From contig NC_089248.1 of NCBI RefSeq assembly GCF_000512585.2, forward strand, positions 1,612,001-1,676,000: 64,000 nucleotides of DNA. Reading direction: 5' to 3'. The DNA is from Kwoniella bestiolae CBS 10118 (Eukaryota > Basidiomycota > Tremellomycetes > Tremellales > Cryptococcaceae). Positions 22,652 through 34,741 of this stretch are shown here, one piece after another (within the stretch, counting starts at the first letter, position 1; every line of letters begins with the position of its first letter). A program made the translations under genes and the position numbers. The notes beneath the pieces are model-generated. The model searched no databases. It saw nothing but the letters and a program-made list of their open reading frames with translations, and had not been told where the DNA came from.

Positions 22652-24642
22652 CTAATCCTCGTCCCCTCCGAACCCCCATACATCCTCTTCTCCACCATAA
22701 CCCCAAACCTCCTCCTCGTCATCCTCATCATTCCCATCTTCATCATGCTGCAACTTCCTGACCACCAACGCTTCCACACAAATCATCTCCTCCCCGTCTC
22801 CTTGTGCTTTGGGATCATCGCCGATAGGCAATTCATCAAGGGGTGAGTGTGTTTCCGTGGGCGAGGTAGAGGTCGTTGATGGTGAGACCGGTTCAGGCAA
22901 TTCACGTACATCTGCGAACGATAAAGATAGACTGTCCAGGGGGAGATGGAGTAGGTCGTCCAGGAATGGTTCTTCCTCTTGCTGGAAGGGGGGTGAGGTC
23001 AGACGTAGGGAGGATGGTCGAGCGGGTTGATGGGGAATGACAAAGTGAGGTGATGTTAATTGATTGGACGTTTGATCGAGGATCTCAGTGGACGGCGAAG
23101 AAGATGCAGGTGTGTTATCGTTTGAATCATTCAGGTTCATCTCCCTCCACATGGGGTTGGTTCCATCTCCCCTAAGCAGATCTAACCTTCTCGCTTCTGA
23201 CCTGGCGGTAGATTTCCGCCTTTTCTGATCGTCTTTCTTACTTCTAGAACCAAATGAGGACGACGAGTCTCGAGAGGGAGAAGCGGAATTATCCCTGGTA
23301 TTGAGCATCGAGGCTGGTGGTGTATCCGCATTATCCTGCTCAAAGAAGAATGGCGACGAATCTTCATCGCTTGAAGGAGCATGCTTCAACCCATCCACCT
23401 CATCCTCACTTGTATCCGACGATCCAGCCAGGTCGGTAGGATCAAATATCAACTTTTTCGGTGTCGTACCACCATACACTCTGGGATCTTTCGGCGTGAA
23501 CCGCTCTCTGCGCTTACTACCCCCTTTCTTCCATTTACCCTTCTTCGTCTTTGTCTCTTCGATGATAATAGTGCTGGAAGCGGAAGGCAGAGGAGGAACT
23601 GGCGGAAGAGGATGCGGCTTGCGCGAAGGGTGAAGTACAATCTCTCTGAGGATTATCACCGTGGCTCCTACTTCCGATGCCATGAGTTCTAATGTGCGTA
23701 GGGAAGCGTCCATTTGGGATCTTGGGAGGCCGATGACTGTTCCGTCGTCTGCAAGGACAAGGTTTTAGCATTGCACCACTATCGTTAAAGCAGTTCTAGT
23801 TGACGAGGGTGATGGAGTGGATGAACGAATTGCAACGCAGGGCCAGGGCAGGATCGGGAGGGAATGGCAAAGAGGGGCGAAGGAAGTGCCGGGATGGGAG
23901 CAAGGGCAGGGAAGAAAAGAGGCGAGGGGCAAGGCGGGATGCGAGGGGTGAACGCAAGAAGGAACCAAGGGCAAAGGGAGAGCGGATAAGGAGCGAAAGA
24001 GGTACATTTTGAGCGGGTAAAAGAACCGAGGCGAGAGCAAGGAGAGGAAGTACAGCGAAGGTGATGGGTACGAAGGTCTTCAAGGGAGGTTCGTGGTCAT
24101 ATCATGCCACTACAAAAGTGCAACTCACCCGCCAACCCCAACTCATAGATAGCCTCATTCCTGCCCTGCTTCAATCTCCACATCAACTGCGTTATCAACC
24201 TCTCGAACCTCTCCGGCGTCGGATCAATCAATTTCAACTTGTACTCTATATATCCAGCTTTGTCCCTCTCCGCTGCCAGTTTCGTCTTGACAGGTATGAG
24301 CTGGTGTCTTGAGATGTTGGACGATGGTTTGGATAGACGTTCGTCCCATTCTCTGAGTGCTTGGGATGAGACTGAATGAGCGAGGGAGCCACCGTTGGCT
24401 GATATGGATACATCTGGCGGAGTGTTGGGTTCTGTAGCGTTGACTGAAGTTGCTGAAGATGAGAGTGACACGGACGATCGACGTGGAGGGAGGGAAGTGG
24501 TGGATAGTGAGTGGGCTACCTCATGCCATGGTGAAGGTCTTCTGGGTATGTCGGTGGGTAATACCTTGGGTGAGGGTGAGGGGACTGCGCCGGTGTGCGT
24601 GGCAATACCGCTATGCTCGGACATGATAGCTATGGGTGACAT
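22652..24642 (-). CDS. Protein with a GTPBP1/2-like N-terminal region, no GTPase domain
   Basis: Two exons, 24642-24129 and 23748-22652, give 536 residues. Residues ~125-230 contain EYKLKLIDPTPERFERLITQ, MWRLKQGRNEAIYELGLA, then DDGTVIGLP and MDASLRTLELMASEVGATV. This is the arrangement seen just before the GTPase domain of GTPBP1/GTPBP2 proteins. No P-loop (GxxxxGKS) or NKxD follows. Instead the C-terminal ~300 residues are Ser/Asp/Glu-rich and disordered, ending in repeats VWGYGGEEDVWGFGGDED. In animals the full proteins act in ribosome rescue and mRNA turnover; this shortened form may keep only a binding role. The intron of 380 bases is far longer than its neighbours. The two Trp-Gly-Gly acidic C-terminal repeats are unusual. 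Confidence 0.75.
23749..24128 (-). other. Long 380-base intron, purine-rich on + strand
   Basis: It separates the two exons of the GTPBP-like gene with a GGTGAGTT donor and TTGCAG acceptor. Most introns in the window are 50-70 bases. It is rich in AGGG/GGGA words on the + strand from 23835 to 23990. An open frame of 95 residues on the same strand begins with a signal-like MKTFVPITFAVLPLLALASV; this may be chance. Confidence 0.7.
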
Positions 24643-25381
24643 GGTAGAGGTGGATCACAGAAGAGCTGCTCGGTGAGTGACAGATCTTAAAAAGAAGGAA
24701 ACAGTGAGTGTGCCAGCCTATGATATCTGGAAGTGATTTTGATGAGGTCTATAGCGTGTTGATACAGGCGTAGTTGATGTTATCTGTGTTCGTGTTCGTG
24801 TTTGGTTCCTACACCGGATGATCATCGTGTCGTATCTTGATTCGCTCGGTTTGTCGGTGGGAGAAGCGAGAAGGGACAGCCAGGGGGTGAAATTATACGA
24901 CTGACATGATCGATCTAGTGTGTCTTGTGTGGATTGATTGTATATATATGTGCTACGCTAGAAGAAAGAAGAAGGAAAGAATGAAAACAACGAATGAACA
25001 ACGTCGTTAACAACGAAGATCGAGTCGTTCGGTACCACGTGGCAATCTCCAGTGGCAACATGATGCCTCAAACAACGGCAAAGGGCTATTTCATGAACAT
25101 TTATCATGTCTCTTGTATGCATGGCGAGGGGAGAGGAGGTCGGCACAATGCACAATAATGCTCATCCTTGAATAACCTCCTGAGAGCAAGATTACACCTT
25201 GTCAACGATGCCTCAGATAAGTTAAGGGAGTACAATTAGCGAGATCTCCAGATGATAAAGATCACGTTCGGCAATTATCGGAATCTGTCGGGATCACCCT
25301 GACACATCTTCGTTCGTTCGTCCGTTCATTCTTTACTGAATCACGCACAAAACACTTACAAGCCAATGATCATCCTACAAC
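24643..25381. other. Divergent promoter region, no gene seen
   Basis: The 740 bases separate the GTPBP-like gene (minus) from the Zn2Cys6 regulator gene (plus). CTTCGTTCGTTCGTCCGTTC near 25308-25326 is a simple repeat just upstream of the regulator. Nothing coding is supported. Confidence 0.5.
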
Positions 25382-28365
25382 ATGCCAGTAGACCGACAAT
25401 CGAAGAAGGGCAACCCTCGGACCGGTCCCAAGAGAACATATCAAGCTTGTGCGCCATGTCGTGCAGCTAAATTACGTTGCGACTTGGGTGATCCCGACGC
25501 GCCCAACGGTCCACCTTGTCGGAGATGTCTGCGGACTCATCGAGATTGCGTTTTCAATGCTATCTATGGAAGAGAGGAGCTGAGCCGCTGTGGTCAGTCT
25601 TCGCAACGCCCTAAAAATGTGAATGCGGGATTGAATATACCGGAACAGGGTAATAATGATGGCAGAGCTGTGCACGGAGCGGGTCCATCAACAGACAGGT
25701 AAGTCCTGCAAAACTCTCTGGGATCCGATTGATGCTGAACCTTGGCAGCGGTAGCACATTGATGTATTCACCCAACAACAAAACTAGCAACTCTCCTCTG
25801 ACCTCAATGTCCAATCATCACTACATCAATGAAGACAACTCCGAGGCATTTCGATTTGCCCGAGGTGAGGCTCTGGAGAATCCCGCTGATGCGCTGAGGA
25901 TATTACGAGCAGCAGCCGACGAGGAGGAAGCCCCAACGGGGGTCAGTAGCTCTATTAGAACAGAACATAATGTGTATACGGGTTCGGAAAACGTAGGATG
26001 GCAGCGATGGCAGCCGATTGTCATGGGTACATTAACAGCGGATGAAGCTCGTTCACTGTTATATTTGTGAGTTGACACTGAATGGTTTGCTCAGATTGAC
26101 GGACATGACAAATGCCGGCTAACCTCTGCACAGTTATCGGGATCATCTAAATCCGTGTCACCCATTGATATCGCCCGAGGTGTTCCATACCAGCAATCTT
26201 GGGCAATTGCTCAAAGAATCCATATTGCTAGCTGTCCTGATAGCTACGGCTGCGCGTTACTACAACCCCGTAGATCTTCATGAAGACGGGAGATTATCGG
26301 AGACTGGCTCAAGGACCATCCGAGCCCATCTGATGGACTGGATATTGCGTAGACTCAGCTTTGTAGCGATGGGACAGTGAGCTGTCTCGCGAATTGCGAT
26401 AATTCGATACAACATATCTGAACTCTGATCACATTGCTTGACTCTAGAAATGCGTCTATAGGAACCGTGGAAGCGCTTCTGATCCTCAGCGAATGGCCGC
26501 CCGAACCATCCGCTCTCTCAGATACCGGACTGTTGGATCCTTTCCAGGAGCAGAACGATCGTTCAAGCCCCTGCAAGCTTTATGACGATGTCTCTTGGGC
26601 ATTAACGGGGATGGTACGTTGTCAACATGCTGGCTGCAGAAGTGGGAGGTGCTTAGTGAACTACTTTAGGCCGTTCGCGTGGCTCAGAAACTAGATCTCC
26701 AAGATGAAAGAACCTATCTGGATAAATCACAGCCCGACTGGGTTGTCACTAGAAGGTATAGAACCTGGACAAGTAAGTTTAGTATTGCCCATATTACATG
26801 ACTTTGACGCTAATTGGTATTATCCACAGACTGTCTATCAGCCGACCGACAGTGAGTCTATTGACCTATTTCGTAGTCTGAAGGCTGATTTCTGTGACAT
26901 TGTTCGTGAAGCGCTTCGGTCCGCCTGAGCCGTGCCTCTCTAATGCAAGGTGAGTCTGCGAAGGTCTCACTTGATGTCTACCTTGAGCTGATAGCCATTT
27001 CATTCCACAGCCAGTCAGTTGTTCGTGAACAGATCAGATCAGAGACACAGTTTGACCTTGCTTCCCTTCAGAAATGTCTACAGCTTGGTACAGAACGATA
27101 TCAGGTATAGGGTATCTCACAGGAGACACCACTTTCCCTCTTCCCCGCGTTCATCTCAGTCATCGTGAAATCCTGAGCGTGGTCGAGCTGACGCACGTAA
27201 GTGTTACTCTGGGTTTGGATGGTGGCGCCTAACATGGAGCAGTGATTGAAACTCCTAAACACAAATAGATCATCGGTCTGCTTCAAGAACTACTCTATAT
27301 TTCACCCGAAGTCACTCAGGAGCTGATCAAAACAGCTCGTTTTGAGAGCACCCTTCATCGACTTAAGCCGGAGCTCGACTCTTTGTGGCAAAGACAAATC
27401 AGTGATCTACCTTCGTATCCCACCTTGGATCAGAACGACGAGCCGTTCACCGCAGATGAGCTACGGCAAGTCCGGTGGAGAATGGACCATGACTACGTGA
27501 AGTGAGTATGATATCGCTGCACCATAGATCAACAGCTGAATCACATCAGGCTCTATGCCAATTCTATCGCTATGAGAGCCTCTCAAAATCGGTTATTGCA
27601 GAGGCACAAGGTCAGTCGTGATTTCTTGTACTCGTTGATACGTGACAGCTCAATCGGCGGTTTCTCTCCAGCATAAGAACAGAGAAGATCGAGTGTTCTC
27701 AGCCAACGTGATACAGTCATCTGAAGGATCCTTCATCATCGAAGCTGTGGACGCGGCCATCTCCCTGGTCAAGTGTGGAGTGGCCATGGAGAGGAAAGGA
27801 GTTCTGAAATACTGTCCCAATCGTGTTTTCCTTAGGCTGGTAAGCTACATCGAAAATGACATAAAGCCCGCCAGAGCTGACGTTCATAAATCTTAGGTGT
27901 TTGCCAGTGTCTTCTTGATGAAGGTGAGTCACTGCACCGGGCGTTGCGCACGTAAAGCTGACATATCAGGCGATGTCTTTCGGAGCTGTGGCTCCCCCCG
28001 AGCAAGACACTGTAGATTTGCAGTACGACCTGATAAAAGCTCTCAAAGCTGTCGCCGTGGACGAGAACCATGTAGCATCATACCTATCCACCCTTCTCGA
28101 ACGGGTCTTCCCATCGATACCGACAGAGCCCTCAAGACCTTCGTCAGACCAGTCAATGGAAGGACCTCCGCTGACAGACCAATCGACCTTGGCCCTGTTC
28201 GGTTTCGATACAAGTTTGACTGCCGACTTCCTGCCTCAAGACCAGTGGACCGATATGACTGGTTTTGGTTATGATCCCAGCTCGATTATCTCAGATATTG
28301 AGGAGATGCTGGCTGCTTCGACGAATCCGATACAGCCATTCACGAATGACATGGGTGGAATGTAA
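25382..28365 (+). CDS. Zn2Cys6 (zinc cluster) transcription factor
   Basis: The N-terminus holds a canonical fungal binuclear zinc cluster, Cys23-X2-Cys26-X6-Cys33-X12-Cys46-X2-Cys49-X6-Cys56, with basic residues between (CAPCRAAKLRC). It binds DNA, usually CGG-type half-sites. At least seven exons follow across 25.7-28.4 kb with the weakly conserved middle homology region typical of fungal-specific regulators (for example HPLISPEVFHTSNLG and the IIGLLQELLYISPEV segment). The C-terminus is acidic (DDPSS, DIEEMLAAST) and ends MGGM, consistent with an activation domain. It is the first gene of a set with an oxidase, two permeases and an FMN oxidase, so it may control that cluster. Exon borders in the middle are approximate. 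Confidence 0.8.
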
Positions 28366-28459
28366 GGATGTACTGTATACTATGTACTGAGCTGTAGTAG
28401 TAGTGATATGAATTACGTACAAGATAGACGCCCAGTTACAACATTGCCTACCGCTTTCT

Positions 28460-30156
28460 TCACAAACGACTTGATCTGCTTGTCTCCGTCTGGACTTTGC
28501 CATGTCGTTCCAAAACTCGAGTTTCGCCTGCACCTCTTGTTTTATAAGTGCCGGCAATCTCAGGACGCCACTTCCAAGCTTTACTAGCTTCTTCACTCAA
28601 TTTTCCTTCCAAAGCAGCGACGACATGACGACCGATTGTGGGGAAGAACTTGAATCCATGGTACGACCCTCCTGTGGCCATCAAAACTTTATTGGAATCT
28701 GGTCGGAATGTTATCAAGAAATTGTCATCGGAGGAATCGGCATCCCACTGCAAGCAACATCGCATGATGGTGATCAGCATCTTCTCCTCCTATATGGCGT
28801 CACCCTTACTCACGCATAGCTGAGAATAGCAGAACGGTCTGTCTGCGAGGTGAGGAAGAAACGTGGCGAGAAGCTCACGCATCTCGGCTATGCACTCAGG
28901 AGGTAGGTTGTTGTAAGAGGAAACAAGGGCTTCAGGACGAGATACATTACTTTTCCCGTACCACGCGTATCGTCCGGGTAAAGCGAACTTGAGTCGACCG
29001 TCCACCGAAGGTTCGAAGATGTAACCGTGTGCTACAGATGAGGTCAGGTCAGCATCGAGAAACTCGAGTGATATAGTCAGAACCCACTTTTTGAATGCAA
29101 ACAAGGCATGTCCTTGTATAAGAAAGCTTCCTGGGGTTCCAATTGAATCATGGCCAGAGCGTATCCATATGCTCGGAGCATGTCGTTGACCCCGATTCGT
29201 GAGCCTGTAGACGCGCCCATGGCAAGGACGACTCGTTCAGAAGGGATATGCCTTCCGCTCGCGGCCCTTATGCCGTCCACTTCTCCTTGAGCATTCTGGT
29301 GAAGAGATTCAAAAGTTCCGTCATTTCCGTGTATGAATCGGACTCCTCGAGATTTGAGCTACAGGTGAGAGGCATCAGATTGGTATCTAACGTCGGTACA
29401 TAGAATGATACCACATACCTCGTTTGCTACTGATATTAACGCATTGCCGGAATGCGCCCAACCAGCTTCTGGATTGAAGATGCCGATCCAATCGTCCAAT
29501 TTGACTGAGCCAGAGGTCTGAGTGACGATCTTCTTCAGATCGGCTCCGCACTTTATCTGTTTGGCATTGGTCTTGACACCGTCGGCTCTTATGTTCGCCC
29601 AGATCTGATTGACAAGTCAGCGAAACCAACGGGATTGATAGCACTTTTACGCACCTTGGCGACAATTTCATGCCCTCGAGTGTCGTCTCCTGCGGCTCCG
29701 GTGAACCATCCAACCTGAGAATATGGTTGCGTCAGTCCACATGACAAGAATGACTCATGACAGTACATACCTTATGGAAATGAGGTTTGAACAGAGGATC
29801 ATTGTTCCAAGCTGTGTATGCTTCCTGTGGATAAGTCATTCAGCCCCCAGACTCTTGTTCACAGGTTGCCACATTAATCACTCACTCTCGCTAGACCACC
29901 GTACAGTGGTATGTGATACTCGGTTCGAATAATCTGTGTTTCCTGTCAGCGTATATGGTCCTGCTGTGAACATCTCGGTACTCACTTTGTTAATGTCTGT
30001 AGCTGCACTGAGTGGGCTGGGGACTGGATGAGGATCGATTACGGTGATTTCTTTATAACCGGTTCGAGACAAGTGCAAAGCCGTTGAGAGGCCAAATACA
30101 CCTGCACCGACAATGAGGATAGAGGTTTCTTTCGTGAGAGCACTGTTCTTGGGCAT
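28460..30156 (-). CDS. FAD amine oxidase, fructosyl-amine oxidase-like
   Basis: The minus-strand gene starts MPKNSALTK and shows at residues ~14-27 the FAD-binding motif VGAGVFGLSTALHLS, followed by ATDINK, the covalent-flavin-region signature of fructosyl amino acid oxidases and sarcosine oxidase-like enzymes. Near the C-terminus CWDADSSDDNFLI and GGSYHGFKFFP match the same family, in which Cys of CWDAD carries the FAD covalently. Several introns interrupt the gene. The family oxidises N-glycated (Amadori) amino acids, giving amino acid, glucosone and peroxide. The C-terminus (about 40 residues after WKWRP) is charged and does not end in a clear SKL peroxisome signal, although its last residues are RSSRL. 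The divergent start is shared with an MFS permease gene across 378 bases. Confidence 0.8.
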
Positions 30157-30534
30157 GGTGTAAACTTGAATTGCAGGCGTAAAATGTCACCACTCGCCAG
30201 AGCCAGCGCATTCGGTTTGGATATATACCTTAACCGATAGCAGCACACGATTACGGTAAGACCTGCCACCGAAGGATTCCGACATTTCGCCACCGACGTA
30301 TTCCGACGTTTTACGATTCTCAATGAACGGAATCCATCGGTGGACACGGAGTACATCGGTAAGACTGATAACTGTCTCATGATCATGTGAGATAAGGAAT
30401 CATCTATCATTCGTCAGTCGGATCCTGTGGCGTGGATATAAGGGCAGGGGTCTGGGGTAGCCGATTCTTATCTCTTCCCCAGGCCATCAATTGTTCTTCC
30501 ATCTCTTTCACATTGAGCTCAACCTCCAGACAAC
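30157..30534. promoter_or_regulatory. Shared promoter of oxidase and MFS permease with three motif copies
   Basis: A 378-base divergent promoter. Two near-identical 19-mers, GCCACCGAAGGATTCCGAC (30265-30283) and GCCACCGACGTATTCCGAC (30289-30307), start 24 bases apart. GGAATCCATCGGTGG at 30329-30343 is the inverse of CCACCGATGGATTCC, a third copy in opposite orientation. A TATA-like GATATAAGG lies near 30434, about 100 bases before the permease ATG. CCG/CGG content fits a zinc cluster regulator such as the neighbouring one (inference). Confidence 0.65.
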
Positions 30535-32853
30535 ATGGATACTAGCGCCCAATTCGATACTCACACCGAGGCTCAGCTCGACGCAAAATTCGAGAAGAGG
30601 CTTGTCCGAAAGATCGATCGGTGAGTAACACTTTCTAACAAGATGTAGTATCGAGAAACATGCTGACCCTCCACCTTAGACGTATCATGCCCTTGATTTG
30701 CCTGGCATATCTATTGAATTATATCGACAGAACGAATTTGGGTAATGCTCGAACACTCAACAATGATGCGAAAGACGGTTCGACTATGAATGAAATGTGA
30801 AGTGTTTCGGTCATCTCAATGCAACACTTCCGTTCACTGATAGGTTGCTTCCAGGCTAAACATCACCGGCAGTCGATACACTTTGGTGGTTGCTATTTTC
30901 TTCGTCCCATATATCATTTTCGAATGTGAGTGATGCCTGTTGCGAATCCATTGTTGCTATGGCTGATGGCCTCGCCCCACATAGTCCCTTCAAACTTCCT
31001 CCTGAAATGGATGGGTCCAAGAGTGATGTTGACCCGAATCACCGTGTGTGGGTATGAGTTCCGGCGGGCTCACGTGAATGACGCTAATCGGCCTGTCGAA
31101 AACCAGTGTGGGGGATCGTTACCATGTGTACTGCTGCTTGCACAACCTAGTGAGTGATTCAAAGAGATTTTCCGACACTGAGACGGGTGCCGAGATCTGA
31201 TCATCGTTGGTTTTTATTTACAGCGGAGGCCTTGTCGCCTGTCGGATCTGTTTAGCCATTGCCGAAGCGGGGTTCTTTCCCGGTGTCATCATGTACCTGT
31301 GTTTCTGGTACAAACGTGTGTGACCACCTTGTCAAGGCGATTAATCCCATGCTGACTTCCGTTTCAGCCGAGGAGCGTGGTGCTAGAATCGCTGTGTTCC
31401 TTGGTTTTGTCAGCGTATCCGGTGCCACTGGTGGACTCATCGCAACCGCTTGTTCATATCTCAATCACAAAGGGAATCTCCACGGTTGGCAATGGCTTGT
31501 AAGTCTTTACGTGAATATGAGCAGGGGATGGACGGATTCCTGACCGTATATTCACAACAGTATATCCTCGAAGGTATCCCTGCCGTTCTCTTCGGAATTG
31601 TCCTTTTCTTCCTTCTGCCTGATTGTCAGTACAAGGTGTAAACGAGTTTGGACATCACTGACCGTATTTTGTAGTCCCTGAAACCGCTAAATTCCTCAAC
31701 GACCAGGAGAAGGTATTCGCTTCAACGCGATTGGGCCCTTACGCACCTAAAATGTCAGACAAGCATTTCGTAGGGTCCGAGATCTGGGCAACTATCCGAG
31801 CACTCGACTTCTGGCTTTTTGCGTTAACGTGAGTGTTTTTATTACATGCTTTCATCATAGAGGAACATCTACTGACGATGTTGTGCCATTTCAGATACTA
31901 CTTCATCAGTGCGTGCCAAGATTTACTGCTGTTCGAGATCGCAACTCAGTCAGATACTGATTACAATGAGTGTAGACCATTGTCTCAACGCTTTCTCCTA
32001 CTTTGCTCCTTCGCTCATCGCAGGATTCGGCTTCAAAGGAGCTGCTGCGCAAGCTTTGATCATTCCTCCAAACTGTTTTGGGTGATTCGTGATTCTCGTC
32101 AACCTCGGTGCCATAGGCTGACGCTCTGTATTATTCAGCTTCATCGTCATCGTCGCCAATTCGTGGTTATCTGATAGGAGAGGGCGACGACCGGAGCACA
32201 TCATCGGCGGTTTAGCTCTGATTGCCATTGGTTTCATCCTTTTGGCAATTGTGAAAAGTAGTGTTGGCGGACGATATGTTGGGATCCTCCTTATCGGTTG
32301 GTGTCTCCACTGTGTGCACTCACCTCGCCCAATCTCATTGCTAAGAGATCTACTGTAGCCTGCACAAACTCGGCTGTTGCTCCCCTCCTGGCGATGCGTA
32401 CCTCCACGGTCTCCGGTGCTTCTGCCACTGCAGTCGCCAGTGCTGGAATTGCGGCATTTGCTAACATCTCTGGTAAATAATTGATCACCCACTGTCAAAC
32501 GATGAAAGTCACTGATCACAATGAGCAGGTATCACCGCCCCTTTTATCTACAATTCCAAGACCGCGCCTCATTACATCCCAGCTCTGGTGAGTGCCAGCT
32601 TCAACTCTTACCGAAGGGACTCATTCATCTACTAATCTTTTGTCACCAGTGGGTTTCAGTAGGCTTCATTTTCGGTGCCATCACGTGTGTCTGCGCTCTA
32701 TGGTATCGACTCGGTCCAGGAGCAGGATATACGCCCAAGGCGGAAAGTCCTATCTCACCTCCCGTCGACTATTCCAGAGATGTCGAGGATTTCTCAGATG
32801 GACGCAAGGATAAGGATCTCAAGCTTACCCAGGTCACCGTGGGACAGGTCTGA
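30535..32853 (+). CDS. MFS permease, Dal5/allantoate type (anion:cation symporter)
   Basis: Start MDTSAQFDTHTEA; about ten exons. The first span RIMPLICLAYLLNYIDRTNLGNA is the textbook Dal5/ACS-family start. Later segments GLVACRICLAIAEAGFFPG, PETAKFL, and SDRRGRRPEH continue the pattern of twelve spans. The tail VSVGFIFGAITCVCALWYR ends with a charged cytosolic stretch ending TVGQV. This family moves organic anions such as allantoate, vitamins and dipeptides with protons at the plasma membrane. The neighbour oxidase suggests uptake of a glycated amino compound or its product, but the substrate is inferred. No break in the gene was noted. Confidence 0.85.
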
Positions 32854-33137
32854 AAGGATCCGAGAGAGCACTCTAAGTGCAGTGGCCCTTGTACACAGTC
32901 GTTAAGGAGAATGAGGGATTGGTGTGGTAAATAGGAGTCGTAAGTAGGGTATGCCAGATAGCCTCAAGAGATTGTGATTTTGTGAAACTTTGGTTCATGG
33001 TGATGGTTTACGTGGGGTAATTCTTTAGCGTTAAAGATATGCAAGTCTGTCTTCATTGTAAGCAGAATACACTAATGGACAAGGGGCCGTATTGGCTTCC
33101 CCAGGTCCCGGCCCAACCCTCTGACCTTCCCGTTCCT

Positions 33138-34741
33138 TTAAGCAGGTCTTCGGTCGATCCACCAGGGATCCTGCAGCTGGTTCAGACCAATCTGCGATGG
33201 GTCCACTAAAGCTAGAGTGGATCGCCTTATCTGCGTTATACTTGTGACGCCGGTCAAGGCCATGACCAACCTGAATTCCTCAGCGATGATATCCAATGCT
33301 AACCCGACTCCCCCCTCTCCGCCAGCAGCCAGCCTGCATCGGTCTTCGGCGTCAGCAGAGGGCACATGCCGCGACTCTCACGGCCACTCACCCCCAAAGA
33401 ATAGCTCGACCCAGCAGGACAACGTCTGCACCCAAAGCTAGTGCTCGATACACGTCCAATCCCTTTCGAATACCTCCGTCGAAGAATATAGGTATACGGC
33501 CTTGAATGACATCTGCTATGGCTGGTAGAGCATCAATGCTTGCTGGAGCACCATCGAGCTGTCGTCCGCCTTGACATAATGTCAGCACCTTCTTCGGCCT
33601 CGTCCACTATTTGATGTACGCACCATGATTTGAGACGACAACACCGTCAACGCCATGATTGAGCGCTAGAGCAGCGTCTTCGGGATGTAGAATACCCTTC
33701 ACAAGTAACTTCATCTTGGTCACCGATCTCAACCATGGAATGAGTTCATCCCAGTGCATTGACGGATCTAAGATACTGATCAGTCGCGACCTCCATGGAT
33801 TTCATCTGTTGACACATACCTTGCGCCATCGTTTCACCAGAAGCTCGGCGAAGATGAGGGGGAAGTTCGAACTTTTCTCTCAGGAACGTGAGTCTTCGAC
33901 CCAGGTAAGGTCTATCAACGGTAATGAGAAGCGCTGTGTACCCTGCTTCTTCTGATCTTGTGATGTAGTCCTTTGTACTGGCTCGATCACTGGCTGAAAT
34001 GAGCACGAAAGGTGAAAACTGGTTTGTCAATACCAAATGCCACGCAGTGTCTTTGCATCCAACTTACAAACGTATAATTGCTGCCACCAGTCGCTATCTG
34101 CGATTTCGTAGCCATCTTCTTCTTGCTTGACAGCCCCATTGAGCTGGCTTCGAGCCGTTTTGCCGGCCTCTATCACGTCTTCCAGACTTGAGGTAGACGA
34201 GGACGATAATCCCATCGATACACCTCTTTTAGCGGCAGCTGCATGCAATACCGTCCATCAGTGACCACCCACGGGATGCCGAATCCCAAGATACAACTGA
34301 CCTCTCGCTACGTCCAGTTCTCCATCATATCCAGCTAATTTGTGGAATGCAGATGGGCCAACAGCGAAAGGCACGTTCTGGCTGATGTCAATATCGGTTC
34401 AGTGATCGGACCCGGTCGAGGAACAATCGGAACAACCCTACATACCGCTTCCCCCAGATTGGTCTGCTCCTAACATCCAGTTTACCCGGTCCTACATCAA
34501 CTAGATATCTAGGTACCACTCGATACCTCTGCAAAGATGTTATGTTCTCTTTCAGCGTTATCTCATCTTCAGCTCCTCCATCGTAGTACTGCCGAACGGA
34601 TTTTGGCAGTTTATCGAGAGCTATCTGTGGTGGTTCAAGCTCCTGGTCAACCGCCCACTCTTATAACCCATCAGCTCAGTTTAAGCTTTGACTTACCTGT
34701 TCCAAGTCAGCAATGCTGACTGGCTTTGTGTGTAAAGGCAT
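33138..34741 (-). CDS. FMN-dependent 2-hydroxyacid oxidase/dehydrogenase
   Basis: Start MPLHTKPVSIADLEQ, then several exons. VRQYYDGGAEDEIT (FMN-site Tyr) near residue 40, AVGPSAFHKLAGYDGE, LITVDRPYLGRR and SNHGGRQLDGA (catalytic His and Arg) and IPIFFDGGIRKGLDVYRALALGADVVLLGR (phosphate grip) are the ordered motifs of the glycolate oxidase / flavocytochrome b2 flavin domain. No cytochrome b5 domain precedes it, so it resembles glycolate or lactate oxidase rather than b2. The substrate is an alpha-hydroxy acid with pyruvate-like product. Minus strand, facing a permease gene at 35311. An upstream in-frame reading from 35041 exists but lacks family resemblance, so I start at 34741. Confidence 0.85.

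Noticed and set aside
23796..24083. A 95-residue secreted protein gene inside the GTPBP-like intron
   Set aside because: The leader looks real but the rest is a low-complexity Pro/Leu/Ser frame from a purine-skewed tract; no second line of evidence, so it is listed only as an oddity of the intron.
28502..28819. Plus-strand open frame of 105 residues across the FAOX gene end
   Set aside because: It is antisense to clear oxidase exons (FDAD- and GGSYHG-type motifs on the minus strand).
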